A DNA stretch of 64,000 nucleotides from Janthinobacterium sp. (lineage in GTDB: Bacteria > Pseudomonadota > Gammaproteobacteria > Burkholderiales > Burkholderiaceae_D). Shown piece after piece: positions 17,308 through 25,824 of this stretch. Numbering within the stretch: position 1 is the stretch's first letter; each line of letters begins with the position of its first letter. The stretch is from NCBI RefSeq assembly GCF_009923995.1, contig NZ_RFSK01000006.1, positions 91,866-155,865 of the forward strand, given 5' to 3'. The notes under the pieces are model-generated. The model saw nothing but the letters and a program-made list of their open reading frames with translations, did no database searches and was not told the origin of the DNA. Both the position numbers and the translations under genes were made by a program.

Positions 17308-18491
17308 AGCTGGAACCTGCTGGCGCCAATGCCGGCCGGCTGCTCGCCCGTCACCAGCAATTCGCCTTCGCGCAAGCCTTGCAGCACTTCGGCATTGAGG
17401 CGGTTGCGCACGCCCACGGTGACGGCGCGCGTATCGACCTTGCCGTCGGCATCCATCACGCGGGCCGTGAACTGCCCCGGTTTCGCGCCTTCCCCGGTCG
17501 ATGGTTTCAGCGCCGGCAAGGGCACGGCCAGCACGTTCTGCTTCGCCGCCGTGACGAAGACCACCTGCGCCGTCATCTGCGGCATCAGTTCGCCATCGGC
17601 GTTATCCACGTCGAACAGCACTGTATACAAGATCACCTTGCTGCTGGACGGCGCCAGTGCCGTGCCGGCGGCCGTGCCACCGGGCACCGGCGGCGCCGGC
17701 AGCACTTGCCGCACCTTGCCGCTCCAGCGCCGCTGGTCGCCGCCCAGGGTGGTGAAATACACGGGCATGTCCGGACGCACGCGGCGCACGTCCGCCTCCG
17801 ACACCTCCGTCCACACCGTCATGGCCGACAGGTCGGCGATGCGCAGGATGTTCGGCGTCTGGTACGTCGCGTTCAGGGTCTGCCCTTCCTTCGCGTCCAG
17901 GCCCACGACGCTGCCGGCCATCGGCGCATAGATGCGCGTATAGCCCAGACGCGCCTCGTCCGCCTTCAGGCTGGCCTGGGTCTGGTCGATCTGCGCCTTC
18001 AGGTGGTCGATCTTGGCGGCGGCCGACGCCAGGGTGGCTTCGGCCGTTTCCAGGTCGGCCAGCGGGGTCGAGTCGAATCGCGCCATCTGCTTCTGGCGGC
18101 CATGCTGCTGGCCAGCCAGGCGGTGCTGCGCCTGCTGATCCGCCAGCTGGGCGCGCAAGCCCGCCAAGGCGGCGCGGCCCGCGTCGACCGTGGCTTGCTG
18201 CACGCTGGGGTCGATCTCGGCCAGCAGCTGGCCCTTTTCCACGGCGCTGCCGGGCTGCACGTGCAAACGCGTGATCTGGCCCGACACCTGGGCGCCCACG
18301 TCGACATAGGTTTGCGGCTGCAGGGTGCCGATGGCCGTGACGCTGGCCTCGATGTTGCCGCGCTTGACGGGAGCCGTGTCGAACACGGTTTTCGGGCCGC
18401 GCGTGGCCCACAAAGCGCTGGCGCCGAACAGCGCCAGCAGGACCACGGCGCCGAGAATGCGCGCGCGGCGGGTAGGCAGACGGGCCGCCAT
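17304..18491 (-). CDS. macA: MacA-type periplasmic adaptor (membrane fusion) protein
   Basis: A 395-residue adaptor with an N-terminal membrane anchor (residues 11-28), a lipoyl half-motif near [16 protein letters not shown], a helical hairpin (about 95-165), the second lipoyl half near [12 protein letters not shown], and beta-barrel domains. It would link MacB to an outer-membrane channel. The stop overlaps the macB start. The gene lies 90 bp downstream of the DUF3325 gene on the same strand, so it may be transcribed from the FecI-type locus. Confidence 0.92.
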   Translation of the reverse strand: MAARLPTRRARILGAVVLLALFGASALWATRGPKTVFDTAPVKRGNIEASVTAIGTLQPQTYVDVGAQVSGQITRLHVQPGSAVEKGQLLAEIDPSVQQATVDAGRAALAGLRAQLADQQAQHRLAGQQHGRQKQMARFDSTPLADLETAEATLASAAAKIDHLKAQIDQTQASLKADEARLGYTRIYAPMAGSVVGLDAKEGQTLNATYQTPNILRIADLSAMTVWTEVSEADVRRVRPDMPVYFTTLGGDQRRWSGKVRQVLPAPPVPGGTAAGTALAPSSSKVILYTVLFDVDNADGELMPQMTAQVVFVTAAKQNVLAVPLPALKPSTGEGAKPGQFTARVMDADGKVDTRAVTVGVRNRLNAEVLQGLREGELLVTGEQPAGIGASRFQL

Positions 18492-18581
18492 CAGGAAGTC
18501 GCCCTGTCAAGAGTAAAAACGTCGATCGGTGTCGCCAGGCGTGAAAAGTGCATCAGTCTATCCTTGAAATGTGCATTGCGT

Positions 18582-18923
18582 TCAATGCAGGAAGGTCACA
18601 AGCCCTGCCAGCGCGGCGACGGCTGCCAGCAGGGAACTACGAAACAGCAGGCGGGGTGCATAGGGCAGCAGCAGGACCACCAGCAGCGCACCTGCCGATA
18701 AAAAGCCCAGCCAGGCGACCACGCCGACGGTAGCGCTCCAGCCGGCCACGCAGGGCCAGATGGCCAGCGCCAGCAACAGCGCGCCGGTCAGCTGCAGCGC
18801 GCGCCGCACGTTCGGCGCCGCATCCCTGCCCCATACCTGGCCGTGATGGCGGTCCATCGCCAGGGACAGGCTGGCCATGCCCGCATACGCCAGGCCCAGC
18901 GCGCAAAGAATGGTATGGATCAT
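18582..18923 (-). CDS. DUF3325 family small membrane protein
   Basis: A 113-residue protein with about four membrane segments. The start at 18923 overlaps the PepSY stop (ATGA), and GGAAGGA precedes it. DUF3325 proteins are commonly found with DUF3649 and PepSY membrane proteins next to TonB receptors and FecI/FecR pairs. The exact role is unknown; help in reducing or releasing iron from siderophores is inferred. Confidence 0.8.
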   Translation of the reverse strand: MIHTILCALGLAYAGMASLSLAMDRHHGQVWGRDAAPNVRRALQLTGALLLALAIWPCVAGWSATVGVVAWLGFLSAGALLVVLLLPYAPRLLFRSSLLAAVAALAGLVTFLH

Positions 18924-20623
18924 GACTGTCCTTCCGTATTGATTTGCAGGCTGGCCGATGGCGCCGGGCCATCCTTGCCGGCAGCCTTTTTCAGCGGTTT
19001 TTCCTTGCGCTTGTGGACTTTCCACGCGCCCCAGGCGGCCAGCAGGCCGAAGGCCATGCTGCACAGCTCCACGCCGGCGCTTTCCCAGTCGCCGCGCGCA
19101 ATCTGCGCCGCCAGGTTGTCGCCCGTGCTCAGCACATTCAATGCGGGCAGCAGCAGGCACAGGGCGGCCAGCAGGCACAGTTGCTCGATCCACGCGCGTT
19201 TTTCCGCGCGCAGGCAGGCATGCACCAGCATCACGAACCACACGCCGAAGAAGGCGCGCACTTCCCAGCCGGCGCGGTGCTCGATGCCGACGGAGATCAG
19301 GCGGTTGGCCCATAGGTAGCCGATACAGGCGATGGCCAGGCCGGCGATGGCGGCCACGTTCAGGCAGGCGATAATGCGGTACACGCGCTGCGTGTATGCG
19401 CCGAATTCGCCACCGGCGCGCTGGCGGCGCTTGACCATGAACAGGATGGCGCCCGTGCCCATCATGGCCGTGCCGGCCAGGCCGCACAGGAAGTACAGCC
19501 AGCGCATCGGCGTGCCGCCGAAACCGGCCATGTGCAGATTCGACATGACGATGCGCGTCAGGCCCGCGCCGCCCGTGTTCGATTCGCCCGGCTGGCGTAC
19601 GGCGATCTGTTCGCCCGTGGCCAGCGCATAGCAGGCCATGCCCGTGTTGGCGCTAAGGCGCTCCATCGTGTCCGTCTCTTCATTCCAGCCGTACATGCAC
19701 ACGCGCATCGAGGTGTCGTTCGGATTGTCCAGCACCACGGCGCGGATTTCCTGGCCGATGGCCTGCTCGGCGCGCAGCGCGAACGGCTCCAGCGCGGGAA
19801 TCGCCAGCGCCTGGCCCGTTTTCACGGGCTTGCCCGCATCGTTCCAGTCGCTCAGGAAGGCCTTCTTGCCGTTTTCCGCGCCGTATTGCGCCACCACGGG
19901 CGCCGGCACATAGTCATCGCTGTAGAAAGCCAGGCCCGTGTAGGCGATCATGAACTGGAACGGCAAGGTAAGCACGGCCACCGCGTTGTGCGCGTCGAGC
20001 CACGAGCGCTGGCCCTTGGCGGGGCGGAAGGTGAAGAAATCCTTGAAGATGCGCTTGTGCGTGATGACGCCGCTGACCAGCGCCACCAGCATGATCATGG
20101 TGGTGATGCCGACGATCCATACGCCGATGCGGCCCGCATGCAGCTCGTAGTGAAAATCGACGAAATGGTGGCCGCCGATGGTCTCGCGCTCCGTCGCGTC
20201 GCGCGCATGCTCGACGACGGCGCCCGTCAGCGGGTCCAGTTCCGCCGAGCCGTAGCCGCCGCTGGGCTGGAACCAGTAGGCGGAGAGGCCATGGCCGGGA
20301 CGCTGCACGGGCCAGATTTCCCACATGTCCGCCTTCGGGTGCTCCTTGGCCATGAAGTCGAGCGCCAGTTCCAGGCGGCGGCCGCGGTCCGTGACCTTCG
20401 GCAGCGGCGGGTCGTTCGCGTGCGCCGCCTCGGCCAAAGCGTGCTCGGGCGTCATCCAGTGGCCGATGGGGTCGTCGAAGACGGCCAGGGAACCGGTCAG
20501 GAAGATGGCGAACAGCAGCCAGGAAATCCACAGGCCGCTCCACGTGTGCAGCCAGGCCATGGCCTGGCGCAAGCCGCCCTGCTGTGGCGTTTTTGCCACT
20601 TTATCGACCTTGATGGCGTTCAT
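18920..20623 (-). CDS. PepSY-associated membrane protein, probable ferric-siderophore reductase
   Basis: A 567-residue inner-membrane protein. It starts at 20623 (MNAIKVDKVAK), overlapping the DUF3649 stop. Membrane segments are seen near HTWSGLWISWLLFAIFLTG, IGVWIVGITTMIMLVALVSG and in the C-terminal half; a large loop lies after the first segment. The conserved HTWSGL and LHAGRIG histidines are typical and may bind heme. Relatives such as P. aeruginosa FpvG act in reductive release of iron from siderophores; that role here is inferred from context. The C-terminus is Lys-rich. Confidence 0.85.
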   Translation of the reverse strand: MNAIKVDKVAKTPQQGGLRQAMAWLHTWSGLWISWLLFAIFLTGSLAVFDDPIGHWMTPEHALAEAAHANDPPLPKVTDRGRRLELALDFMAKEHPKADMWEIWPVQRPGHGLSAYWFQPSGGYGSAELDPLTGAVVEHARDATERETIGGHHFVDFHYELHAGRIGVWIVGITTMIMLVALVSGVITHKRIFKDFFTFRPAKGQRSWLDAHNAVAVLTLPFQFMIAYTGLAFYSDDYVPAPVVAQYGAENGKKAFLSDWNDAGKPVKTGQALAIPALEPFALRAEQAIGQEIRAVVLDNPNDTSMRVCMYGWNEETDTMERLSANTGMACYALATGEQIAVRQPGESNTGGAGLTRIVMSNLHMAGFGGTPMRWLYFLCGLAGTAMMGTGAILFMVKRRQRAGGEFGAYTQRVYRIIACLNVAAIAGLAIACIGYLWANRLISVGIEHRAGWEVRAFFGVWFVMLVHACLRAEKRAWIEQLCLLAALCLLLPALNVLSTGDNLAAQIARGDWESAGVELCSMAFGLLAAWGAWKVHKRKEKPLKKAAGKDGPAPSASLQINTEGQS

Positions 20624-20898
20624 GCGGCACCTCGCGACAGCAGCATGCCGATGCCGCCGCACAGGATGGCCGGCAACAGCATGCCCAGCCAGGCGCGGCG
20701 CAGGTCCTGCACGGCAAAGACCCAGATGACGGCGCCGGTGTACACGATAAAAGCGCTCAGGGTGGCCGTCAGCACGGCTTCGGCGCGCGACAGGGGCAGT
20801 ACGGCCGCCAGCAGGACGGCCACGCCGGACGTCAGCGCGTAGCCGCCAAAGACGGCGGCCAGCACGCGCGAAAACAGCAGCATGTTGGCGGATTTCAT
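20620..20898 (-). CDS. DUF3649 family small membrane protein
   Basis: A 92-residue protein starting MKSANMLLFSRVLAA at 20898, with three membrane segments. The frame is open upstream to 21060, but the family begins here. It is coupled to the PepSY gene by ATGA. In the usual cassette it directly follows a TonB receptor gene, which is missing here. Confidence 0.75.
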   Translation of the reverse strand: MKSANMLLFSRVLAAVFGGYALTSGVAVLLAAVLPLSRAEAVLTATLSAFIVYTGAVIWVFAVQDLRRAWLGMLLPAILCGGIGMLLSRGAA

Positions 20899-21122
20899 CG
20901 TTGTGGCGTCCCTGGGAATGGCTGTCGTGCCGGGCGGCAGACCTTGTACTTCAGATGCATCACACTGCGTCCTTCCATCAAAATTGATCGTGGCGGCGCG
21001 GCAGCCCCGGATCAAACGGGCCACGCGCCTGGTCTTCATGATTGAAACTGCGTCTCTCAACTACAGGTGCCGCGAAAATCGAAAACGGGCAGCCGGCTTG
21101 AACAAATTTTTTATCGAGGGGG

Positions 21123-22115
21123 CTACGGCGCCGGTTCGACGCTCACCCAGTAACGCGTGCGGCTGCGCACCTGCACCGGCAGGGAGTTGGGCAGCATGGT
21201 CAGGATGCGCTGGGTGTCGGCCAGCGGGAACACGCCCGACAGGCGCAGCCGGGCCACCGCCGGCGCGCAGTGGATGATGCCGGGGCGGTAGCGGGCCAGG
21301 TCGGCCAGGAAGTCGCCCAGGGTCACGTCGTCGACGATCAGCTGCCCGTGCGCCCACGCGTCGGCATGCGCATCGACGGCATGCGGCGTGTCCGGCGCAT
21401 GCCGCGAAAACGCCACGCCGCGCCCGGCCGTCAGCCGCAGCGGGACGCCACCACCGTCGCGCGGAAGGATGTCGACGGCGCTTTCAAACACGTCCACCAC
21501 GCTGCTGCCATCGTGCTGGCGCACGGAAAAACGCGTACCCAGCGCGCGCACCACGCCTTCGCGGGTGGCCACTTCCAGCGGCGCGGCGCTGCCGGCGCCG
21601 TGGCCGCTGGTAACGAGGATTTCACCGGCCAGCAGCTCGATCAGGCGGCGGCTGGCGTCGAAACGCACATTCACGGCCGACCCCGTATTCAGGCTGAGCA
21701 CACTGCCATCGGCCAGTGCCACGTCGCGCCGTTCGCCCGTGGCCGTGCGGTAGTCGGCGCGCAAGGCGCGCGCGCCCTCCCAGGCATTCGTCTGCGCGGC
21801 CAGCAAGCCGCCACCGGCTGCCACGCCCAGCCAGGCCAGCAGCTGGCGCCGCCTTCCATTCGCCGTTTTCTGCGGCGTGCCGGCCAGCGCCTGCGCGGCC
21901 GCACTGCGGTGCAAGCCATCGAGCCGCTGCGACACCGCCTCGATATGCTGCCAGGCCCGCTCGTGCTCCGGGTCCTGCGCGCGCCAGCGCTGCCAGGCGG
22001 TGCGCTCGCGCTCGCCCGCTTCGTCCGACATCAGCACGGTCAGCCACTCGGCTGCCTGCTGCTGCACGTCGTCGCGGATGAGCGACGGCACCGCCGCTTC
22101 GCCCGGCGTACTCAT
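21123..22115 (-). CDS. FecR-type anti-sigma factor
   Basis: A 330-residue FecR protein. The N-terminal DUF4880 region (residues 14-60, with W24, W41, W45 and W55) binds the sigma factor in the cytoplasm. A membrane segment lies near residues 90-107. The periplasmic FecR domain follows (TATGERRDVALADGS, RRLIELLAGEI, REGVVRALGTRFSV), then a C-terminal domain that would touch a receptor's signalling domain. The start overlaps the sigma gene stop (ATGA). The expected partner receptor is not next to it. Confidence 0.92.
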   Translation of the reverse strand: MSTPGEAAVPSLIRDDVQQQAAEWLTVLMSDEAGERERTAWQRWRAQDPEHERAWQHIEAVSQRLDGLHRSAAAQALAGTPQKTANGRRRQLLAWLGVAAGGGLLAAQTNAWEGARALRADYRTATGERRDVALADGSVLSLNTGSAVNVRFDASRRLIELLAGEILVTSGHGAGSAAPLEVATREGVVRALGTRFSVRQHDGSSVVDVFESAVDILPRDGGGVPLRLTAGRGVAFSRHAPDTPHAVDAHADAWAHGQLIVDDVTLGDFLADLARYRPGIIHCAPAVARLRLSGVFPLADTQRILTMLPNSLPVQVRSRTRYWVSVEPAP

Positions 22116-22621
22116 GCCGGCAGGGAGAAAAACACCTGACGGTTGGCACGCGTCAGGTACTGCTTGACCGAGCTGGCCGACACCTGCAGGCGCGCGGCGA
22201 TCTCGGCATAGCTGAGGCCTTCCAGCTGCGCCAGCAAAAAAGCCGTGCGCACGGCAGCGGGCAGGCCATCGAGGGCCGCGTCGATCTCCTGCAAGGCTTC
22301 CAGCGCCAGCAGCCGCGCTTCCGGCGCGGGCGCCACCTCGGGCGGCAGGCAGGACAGCGCCTGCAGATAGGCCTCTTCCAGCACTTGCCGGCGGTAGCGG
22401 TGCGCCACCAGGCGGCGCGCGATGGTGGCGAGAAACGGCCGCGCCTCGCGGATCTGCGGCGCCATGCCATTCGTCAGCACGCTGACGAAGGTATCTTGCG
22501 CCAGGTCCGCCGCCTCGCCCGCATTGCCCAGCTTATGCCGCAGCCAGCCCTGCAGCCAGCCATGATGGCTGCTGTAGAGCGCATGCAGTTCCTGTTGCTG
22601 GGCAAAATCGGCGGCCGACAT
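22112..22621 (-). CDS. ECF sigma factor, FecI type
   Basis: A 169-residue sigma factor with region 2 (LYSSHHGWLQGWLRHKLGN to HRYRRQVLE) and region 4 with a helix-turn-helix (LSYAEIAARLQVSASSVKQYL). It would direct transcription of iron-uptake genes when its FecR partner is released. A Fur-box-like palindrome lies about 40-60 bp upstream, so it is probably repressed by iron. It is closely similar to the sigma half of the fusion protein at 39609. Confidence 0.92.
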   Translation of the reverse strand: MSAADFAQQQELHALYSSHHGWLQGWLRHKLGNAGEAADLAQDTFVSVLTNGMAPQIREARPFLATIARRLVAHRYRRQVLEEAYLQALSCLPPEVAPAPEARLLALEALQEIDAALDGLPAAVRTAFLLAQLEGLSYAEIAARLQVSASSVKQYLTRANRQVFFSLPA

Positions 22622-22660
22622 GGCATCCCTTTCCGGTCTGGCGCGGCGCGCCCAAGAATG

Positions 22661-22682
22661 TAAATAAGAATTATTCTCATTT
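22661..22682 (-). promoter_or_regulatory. Fur-box-like palindrome before the FecI-type sigma gene
   Basis: On the minus strand the core is TGAGAATAATTCTTATT. It differs by one base from the core before the sigma/FecR fusion gene (39538-39554), which supports a shared Fur site. Confidence 0.65.
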
Positions 22683-22908
22683 TAACCGTGTTCGTGCCAT
22701 TCGTGCAATCGCAGCGTTGCCAGAAATACCAACTAATCCAAAAATGGCACGACCGCCAGGCTGTGCAGCAAGGGAACGCCGGGACCCCGCGATGGGGTAA
22801 AATGGCGCCCATCGTCCGGCTTAGCGCCTTCCCCAGTAGATGCACGCATTCCTACCGGGGCAGGTTCTTTGCGCCGCCCACTCCCAAGCTTTTCATTGCA
22901 GGTTCATC

Positions 22909-24276
22909 ATGCTAGATAATCTCACCCAACGGCTTGCAAAAGTCGTTAAGACCATGCGCGGCGAGGCGCGCCTGACCGAAGCGAACACCGCCGACATGCT
23001 GCGCGAAGTGCGCCTGGCGCTGCTCGAAGCCGACGTCGCCCTGCCCGCCGTGCGCGAATTCATCGCCAAAGTCAAAGAAAAAGCCATGGGCGAGGACGTC
23101 ATTTCCTCGCTCACGCCTGGCCAGGCCCTGGTGGGCGTGGTGCAGCGCGAGCTGGCCGCCCTGATGGGCGCCGACCTGGGACCGGAAGCGTCGCAGATCA
23201 GCTTTGCGCAGCAGCCGCCCGCCATCATCCTGATGGCCGGTCTGCAGGGTGTGGGCAAAACCACCACCGTCGGCAAGCTGGCGAAGTACCTGAAAGAAGA
23301 AAAGAAGAAGAAAGTGCTGACCGTCTCGGCCGACGTGTACCGTCCCGCCGCGATCGCCCAGCTGCAATCGGTCACCGCCCAGGTCGGCGCCGACTTCTTC
23401 CCGTCCACCAGCACGGACAAGCCCGTCGATATCGCCCTGGCCGCGCTGGACTGGGCGAAAAAGCATTACCACGACGTGCTGATCATCGATACGGCGGGCC
23501 GCCTCGGTATCGACGAAGAGATGATGCGCGAAATCGCCGCCGTCCACGGCGCCGTGAAGCCGATCGAAACCCTGTTTGTCGTCGACGCCATGCTGGGCCA
23601 GGACGCCATCAACACGGCCAAGGCCTTCAATGACGCGCTGCCGCTGACGGGTATCGTGCTGACCAAGCTCGACGGTGACGCGCGCGGCGGTGCCGCCCTG
23701 TCCGTGCGCCACATCACGGGCAAGCCGATCAAGTTTGCCGGTGTCTCGGAAAAACTCGACGGCCTGGAAGCGTTCGACCCGACCCGCATGGCCAACCGCA
23801 TCCTGGGCATGGGCGACATCCTTGCCCTGGTGGAAGAGGCACGCAAGGGCGTGGACAGCAAGGCCGCGGCCGACCTGGCGCAAAAAATCAAGGTCGGCGG
23901 CAAGTTCGACATGAACGACTTCAAGGCGCAGCTGGGCCAGATGAAGAAAATGGGCGGCATGGCCAACCTGATGGACAAGCTGCCGGCCCAGTTCCAGCAG
24001 GCGGCAGGCGGCAAGAACATGGACCAGGCCGACAAACAGGTGCGCCGCATGTGCGGCATCATCGACTCGATGACGCCGCAGGAGCGCGCCAAGCCGGAAC
24101 TGATCAAGGCCACGCGCAAGCGCCGCATCGCCGCCGGCGCCGGCGTGCAGGTGCAGGAAGTGAACCGCATGCTGACGCAATTCGAGCAAATGCAGACGAT
24201 GATGAAGAAATTGTCGGGCGGCGGCATGATGAAGATGATGCGTTCCATGAAGGGCATGATGCCCGGCATGAGGTAG
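22909..24276 (+). CDS. ffh: Signal recognition particle protein Ffh
   Basis: Ffh binds 4.5S RNA and signal sequences and delivers nascent membrane proteins to FtsY. The start MLDNLTQRLAKVVKTMRG at 22909 fits the family's N-terminus; the upstream frame is not conserved. The 455-residue product has the N domain, the GTPase domain (GLQGVGKTTT near residue 108, DTAGRL, TKLDGDARGG), and a Met-rich M domain near the end (MMKKLSGGGMMKMMRSMKGM). No 4.5S RNA gene was found in the window. Confidence 0.97.
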   Translation: MLDNLTQRLAKVVKTMRGEARLTEANTADMLREVRLALLEADVALPAVREFIAKVKEKAMGEDVISSLTPGQALVGVVQRELAALMGADLGPEASQISFAQQPPAIILMAGLQGVGKTTTVGKLAKYLKEEKKKKVLTVSADVYRPAAIAQLQSVTAQVGADFFPSTSTDKPVDIALAALDWAKKHYHDVLIIDTAGRLGIDEEMMREIAAVHGAVKPIETLFVVDAMLGQDAINTAKAFNDALPLTGIVLTKLDGDARGGAALSVRHITGKPIKFAGVSEKLDGLEAFDPTRMANRILGMGDILALVEEARKGVDSKAAADLAQKIKVGGKFDMNDFKAQLGQMKKMGGMANLMDKLPAQFQQAAGGKNMDQADKQVRRMCGIIDSMTPQERAKPELIKATRKRRIAAGAGVQVQEVNRMLTQFEQMQTMMKKLSGGGMMKMMRSMKGMMPGMR

Positions 24277-24283
24277 CGGAAGG

Positions 24284-24391
24284 CTTCAAAATCCGCTGCG
24301 CGGGGCGCTTTGCGGCCGGCGATGCTCACCGTACTACAGTACGGTTGCGCTTCTCGGCCACAAATCATCCCCGTTCGCTGTGATTTTGAAG
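24284..24391. repeat. Dispersed palindromic element, copy 2 (after ffh)
   Basis: 108 bp with perfect 10-bp outer arms CTTCAAAATC / GATTTTGAAG and core GATGCTCACCGTAC-TACA-GTACGG. It lies 8 bp after the ffh stop and could act as its terminator. It shares the core with copies at 7590-7692 and 39257-39364. Confidence 0.7.
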
Positions 24392-24712
24392 GCCTTATTT
24401 AGGCCAGGTATCCACCTTCAACACCCCGAAAAACATCGTTCTAAATAATGCCGGATTGCATTTTCATGTGTCCGGCATCACTCTTCCCTCCCCGCGCAGT
24501 GCCCCTCCCCGCATAGCCAGCAACCATGCCATTTACGGGCAAAAACGCGCTTGCGTGCCCCCGAGCGGTGCGCCCGGGAGACAGGCGCGTCATTTCGCTG
24601 CTTTTTCCTCGTGAAAACGTGAAAAACACTTGCATACTAGGTAAATCCACACCAATATTAGCCGTGCGATTAATTGCGCAATTTCCCATGTGTTTGTTAA
24701 GGAGGCTCGAAG

Positions 24713-25108
24713 ATGGCAACAGCCAAAAAAACCCCAGTAGCAGCGCCAGCCAAAGCAGCAGCAGCCAAGCCTGCAGCCGCCAAGAAAGCAGCACCCGCAG
24801 CCAAGGCAGCAGCCAAACCAGCAGCGGCGAAGAAAGCGGCAGCACCGGCAACACCACGCAAGCCAAACGCAGCATTCATGAAAGCAATGACGCCATCGAA
24901 AGAGCTGGCCGCCGTTGTTGGCGCAGCACCACTGCCGCGCACGGAAGTGACCAAAAAGGTATGGGATTACATCAAAAAACTCGATCTGCAAGATCCGGCC
25001 AACCGCCGCATGATCAATGCGGACGACAAGCTGAAAGCAGTTTTCGGCGGCAAAGCCCAAGTCTCCATGTTTGAAATGACGAAACTGATCTCCGATCATT
25101 TGAAATAA
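24713..25108 (+). CDS. SWIB/MDM2-domain protein with H1-like Lys/Ala-rich N-terminus
   Basis: A 131-residue protein. Residues 1-50 are Lys/Ala-rich, like a histone H1 tail. Residues 55-131 form a SWIB domain (PSKELAAVVG, LPRTEVTKKVWDYIKK, NRRMINADDKLKAVFGG, MFEMTKLISDHLK). SWIB domains are best known from eukaryotic chromatin remodelers and from Chlamydia, and also occur in some proteobacteria. A near-perfect ribosome site AAGGAGG lies 7 bp before the start, which suggests strong translation. A nucleoid role is inferred. A terminator follows at 25139-25174. Confidence 0.88.
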   Translation: MATAKKTPVAAPAKAAAAKPAAAKKAAPAAKAAAKPAAAKKAAAPATPRKPNAAFMKAMTPSKELAAVVGAAPLPRTEVTKKVWDYIKKLDLQDPANRRMINADDKLKAVFGGKAQVSMFEMTKLISDHLK

Positions 25109-25138
25109 TCAGCTATGCGCCGGCTAACACCGAGCGAG

Positions 25139-25174
25139 TGCCCCGCCGCATCACTGCGAGCGGGGCATTTTTTT
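25139..25174 (+). terminator. Rho-independent terminator of the SWIB gene
   Basis: Arms TGCCCCGC (25139-25146) and GCGGGGCA (25160-25167), followed by seven T. Confidence 0.88.
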
Positions 25175-25201
25175 GGGGTCAGACCCGCCGGGTCTGACCC
25201 C
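25175..25201. repeat. Perfect palindrome GGGGTCAGACCC-GCC-GGGTCTGACCCC
   Basis: 12-bp perfect arms with a 3-base loop, between the SWIB terminator and the lytic transglycosylase stop. The arms are shared with the repeat at 3534-3597. No T-run follows on the minus strand, so it is probably a repeat family rather than a classic terminator. Confidence 0.65.
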
Positions 25202-25206
25202 GGCCC

Positions 25207-25824
25207 TCATTTGAATTCCCACTGCCGCCACGCCGCCCGCACGGCATTCGGGTATTCGGCCCGGCCCCGGCTGCCGTTGTAGCGCCCCAGGGCCAGGTAC
25301 AAATCCCCTTTTTCCATGTCCAGGTACATGCGCAGGATGGCGCAGCCATAGCGCAGATTCGTCTGCATGTGGAACAGCTTGCTGCGGTCGCTGTCGCCGA
25401 TGACGCCTGTCCAGAACGGCATCACCTGCATGTAGCCGCGCGCGCCGGCCAGCGAGACGGCATATTTGCGGTAGGCCGACTCCACCTGGATCAGGCCCAG
25501 CACCAGGGCCGGCTCCAGGCCTGCGCGGCGCGACTCGTACCAGACGGTTTCCAGGAATTCCGTGCGCAGCTGCGCGTCCGGCAGCTTGCGCTGCAGGCGC
25601 GACGACATCTGCGCCAGCCATTGCTGGTAGCGCTGCAGGTCGGCGGGGGTGGAAAATTTGGGTTGCGGCGGACGCTCGTCGCGGATCGCGTGCGACAGCG
25701 CCAGGCGGACGGAGTCGGCCAGCGCCTCCTCCTTCTGGTTGCCGGCCTGCGCCGGAACAGCGCAGGCCAGGCCGGCGGCCAGCGCGAGCGCGCCAGCCAC
25801 CTTGCTTACTGAAAAGCGCTTCAC
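25207..25824 (-). CDS. Lytic transglycosylase (SLT domain)
   Basis: A 205-residue periplasmic enzyme that would cleave peptidoglycan glycan strands. It starts with GTG (25824), overlapping the proS stop as GTGA. A signal peptide ends near AVPAQAG. The SLT domain shows the catalytic Glu in [12 protein letters not shown], then [12 protein letters not shown] and LGRYNGS. The coupling to proS is seen in other betaproteobacteria as far as I recall. Which glycan strands it cleaves is unknown. Confidence 0.88.
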   Translation of the reverse strand: MKRFSVSKVAGALALAAGLACAVPAQAGNQKEEALADSVRLALSHAIRDERPPQPKFSTPADLQRYQQWLAQMSSRLQRKLPDAQLRTEFLETVWYESRRAGLEPALVLGLIQVESAYRKYAVSLAGARGYMQVMPFWTGVIGDSDRSKLFHMQTNLRYGCAILRMYLDMEKGDLYLALGRYNGSRGRAEYPNAVRAAWRQWEFK

